This document shows, piece by piece, positions 63,521 through 64,000 of a stretch of 64,000 nt of DNA (position 1 is the first letter of the stretch; the number at the start of each line of letters is the position of its first letter). A program made the translations under genes and the position numbers. The notes under the pieces were generated by a model. The model was given only the letters and a program-made list of their open reading frames with translations. It was not told the DNA's origin and made no database searches. Source of the stretch: Propioniciclava coleopterorum (GTDB lineage Bacteria > Actinomycetota > Actinomycetes > Propionibacteriales > Propionibacteriaceae); assembly GCF_011393335.1 (NCBI RefSeq), contig NZ_CP049865.1:992001-1056000 (forward strand). The letters are read 5' to 3'.

Positions 63521-64000
63521 TCAGCTGTAGACGTGCGGGGCCAGCGTCCCGACGTCGGTGAGGTTGCGGTAGCGGCCGGCGTAGTCCAGCCCGTAGCCCA
63601 CGACGAACTCGTTGGGCAGGTCGAAGCCCACGTACGCCACGTCGACCGGGCTGCTGAGGGCGTCCGGCTTGCGGAACATGGTCATGATCTCGAGCGAAGC
63701 CGGCTTGCGGGAGTTCAGGTTCTGGATCAGGTAGGCCAGCGTGAGGCCGGTGTCGATGATGTCCTCGACGACGAGGACGTGGCGCCCCTCGATGTCGGTG
63801 TTGAGGTCCTTGAGGATGCGCACCACGCCCGAACTCTGGGTGCCGGAGCCGTAGGAGGAGATCGCCATCCAGTCCATCTGCAGGTGGGTGGCGAGGTGGC
63901 GGGACAGGTCGGCCATGACCATCACGGCGCCGTTGAGGACCCCGATCAGGAGCAGGTCCTTGCCCCGGTACTTCTCGTCGATCTGGGCGGCCAACTCGGT
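63521..64000 (-). CDS. hpt: Hypoxanthine phosphoribosyltransferase, C-terminal part (5' end outside window)
   Basis: 159 visible residues of a purine-salvage enzyme making IMP/GMP from base and PRPP. LLLIGVLNGAVMVMADLSRHL is the first PRT strand, VLVVEDIIDTGLTLAYLIQ the PRPP-binding motif (EDIIDTG), and VGFDLPNEFVVGYGLDYAGRYRNL the base-contact region. The gene continues past the right edge. In actinobacteria hpt usually lies with tilS and ftsH, consistent with this position. Confidence 0.95.
   Translation of the reverse strand, partial: TELAAQIDEKYRGKDLLLIGVLNGAVMVMADLSRHLATHLQMDWMAISSYGSGTQSSGVVRILKDLNTDIEGRHVLVVEDIIDTGLTLAYLIQNLNSRKPASLEIMTMFRKPDALSSPVDVAYVGFDLPNEFVVGYGLDYAGRYRNLTDVGTLAPHVYS

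Overview
The window is a stretch of very GC-rich chromosome from an actinobacterium, most likely a member of the Propionibacteriaceae or a close relative. I infer this from the gene set: mycothiol synthase (MshD), mycothione reductase, GlnR, Lsr2, a fused NUDIX/histidine-phosphatase MutT1, the tiny bS22-like ribosomal protein, system II cytochrome c biogenesis, and an actinobacterial PHO box. Genes are tightly packed, often with 4-base ATGA or GTGA overlaps. I found no tRNA, rRNA, CRISPR array, insertion sequence or prophage.

Left end (1-6.2 kb): a surface-polysaccharide region with two family 2 glycosyltransferases, a DUF2304 protein, a DUF6541 membrane protein, a flippase and a UDP-GlcNAc 2-epimerase-like enzyme. 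Then come an amino acid permease and typA. From 10.1 to 13.8 kb a lipoprotein, an OmpR-type regulator, a histidine kinase and an OmpA-domain lipoprotein form an envelope-sensing operon. From 13.9 to 22 kb: an oxidoreductase, a GTPase-DUF697 protein, a large secreted PIG-L deacetylase fusion, YgfZ and a nitrobindin-like protein.

22-34 kb: a lipoprotein, dtd, glnR, mshD, ppk1, mutT1 and the pstSCAB phosphate importer behind a clear PHO box. This groups nitrogen control, thiol synthesis, polyphosphate, nucleotide clean-up and phosphate uptake. 34-43.6 kb (minus strand): a GH3 lipoprotein, mycothione reductase, the ccsB-resB-ccdA-tlpA cytochrome c module, a phosphatase, a glutaredoxin, bS22, proC and asd. 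43.7-49.7 kb: a CPBP protease, a TIM-barrel protein, a glyoxalase-like protein, then radA, disA and mutY.

49.7-50.7 kb holds no gene but an ordered array of 27 units of a 20-bp repeat in three blocks, each preceded by a hairpin. 50.7-64 kb: clpC, lsr2, an orphan NuoD-like gene sharing overlapping divergent promoters with lsr2, a coiled-coil membrane protein, DUF3180, folK-folB-folP-folE, ftsH, a three-gene membrane/regulator cassette with an inverted-repeat operator, a GAF-domain membrane protein, and the 3' part of hpt.

Nine genes are frameshifted as read. In eight of them each break is cured by adding one base to a run of 4-5 C/G; the flippase needs two such additions (or one deletion). 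They include asd, folK and clpC, so sequence error is more likely than gene decay. Coordinates for those genes describe the repaired reading.
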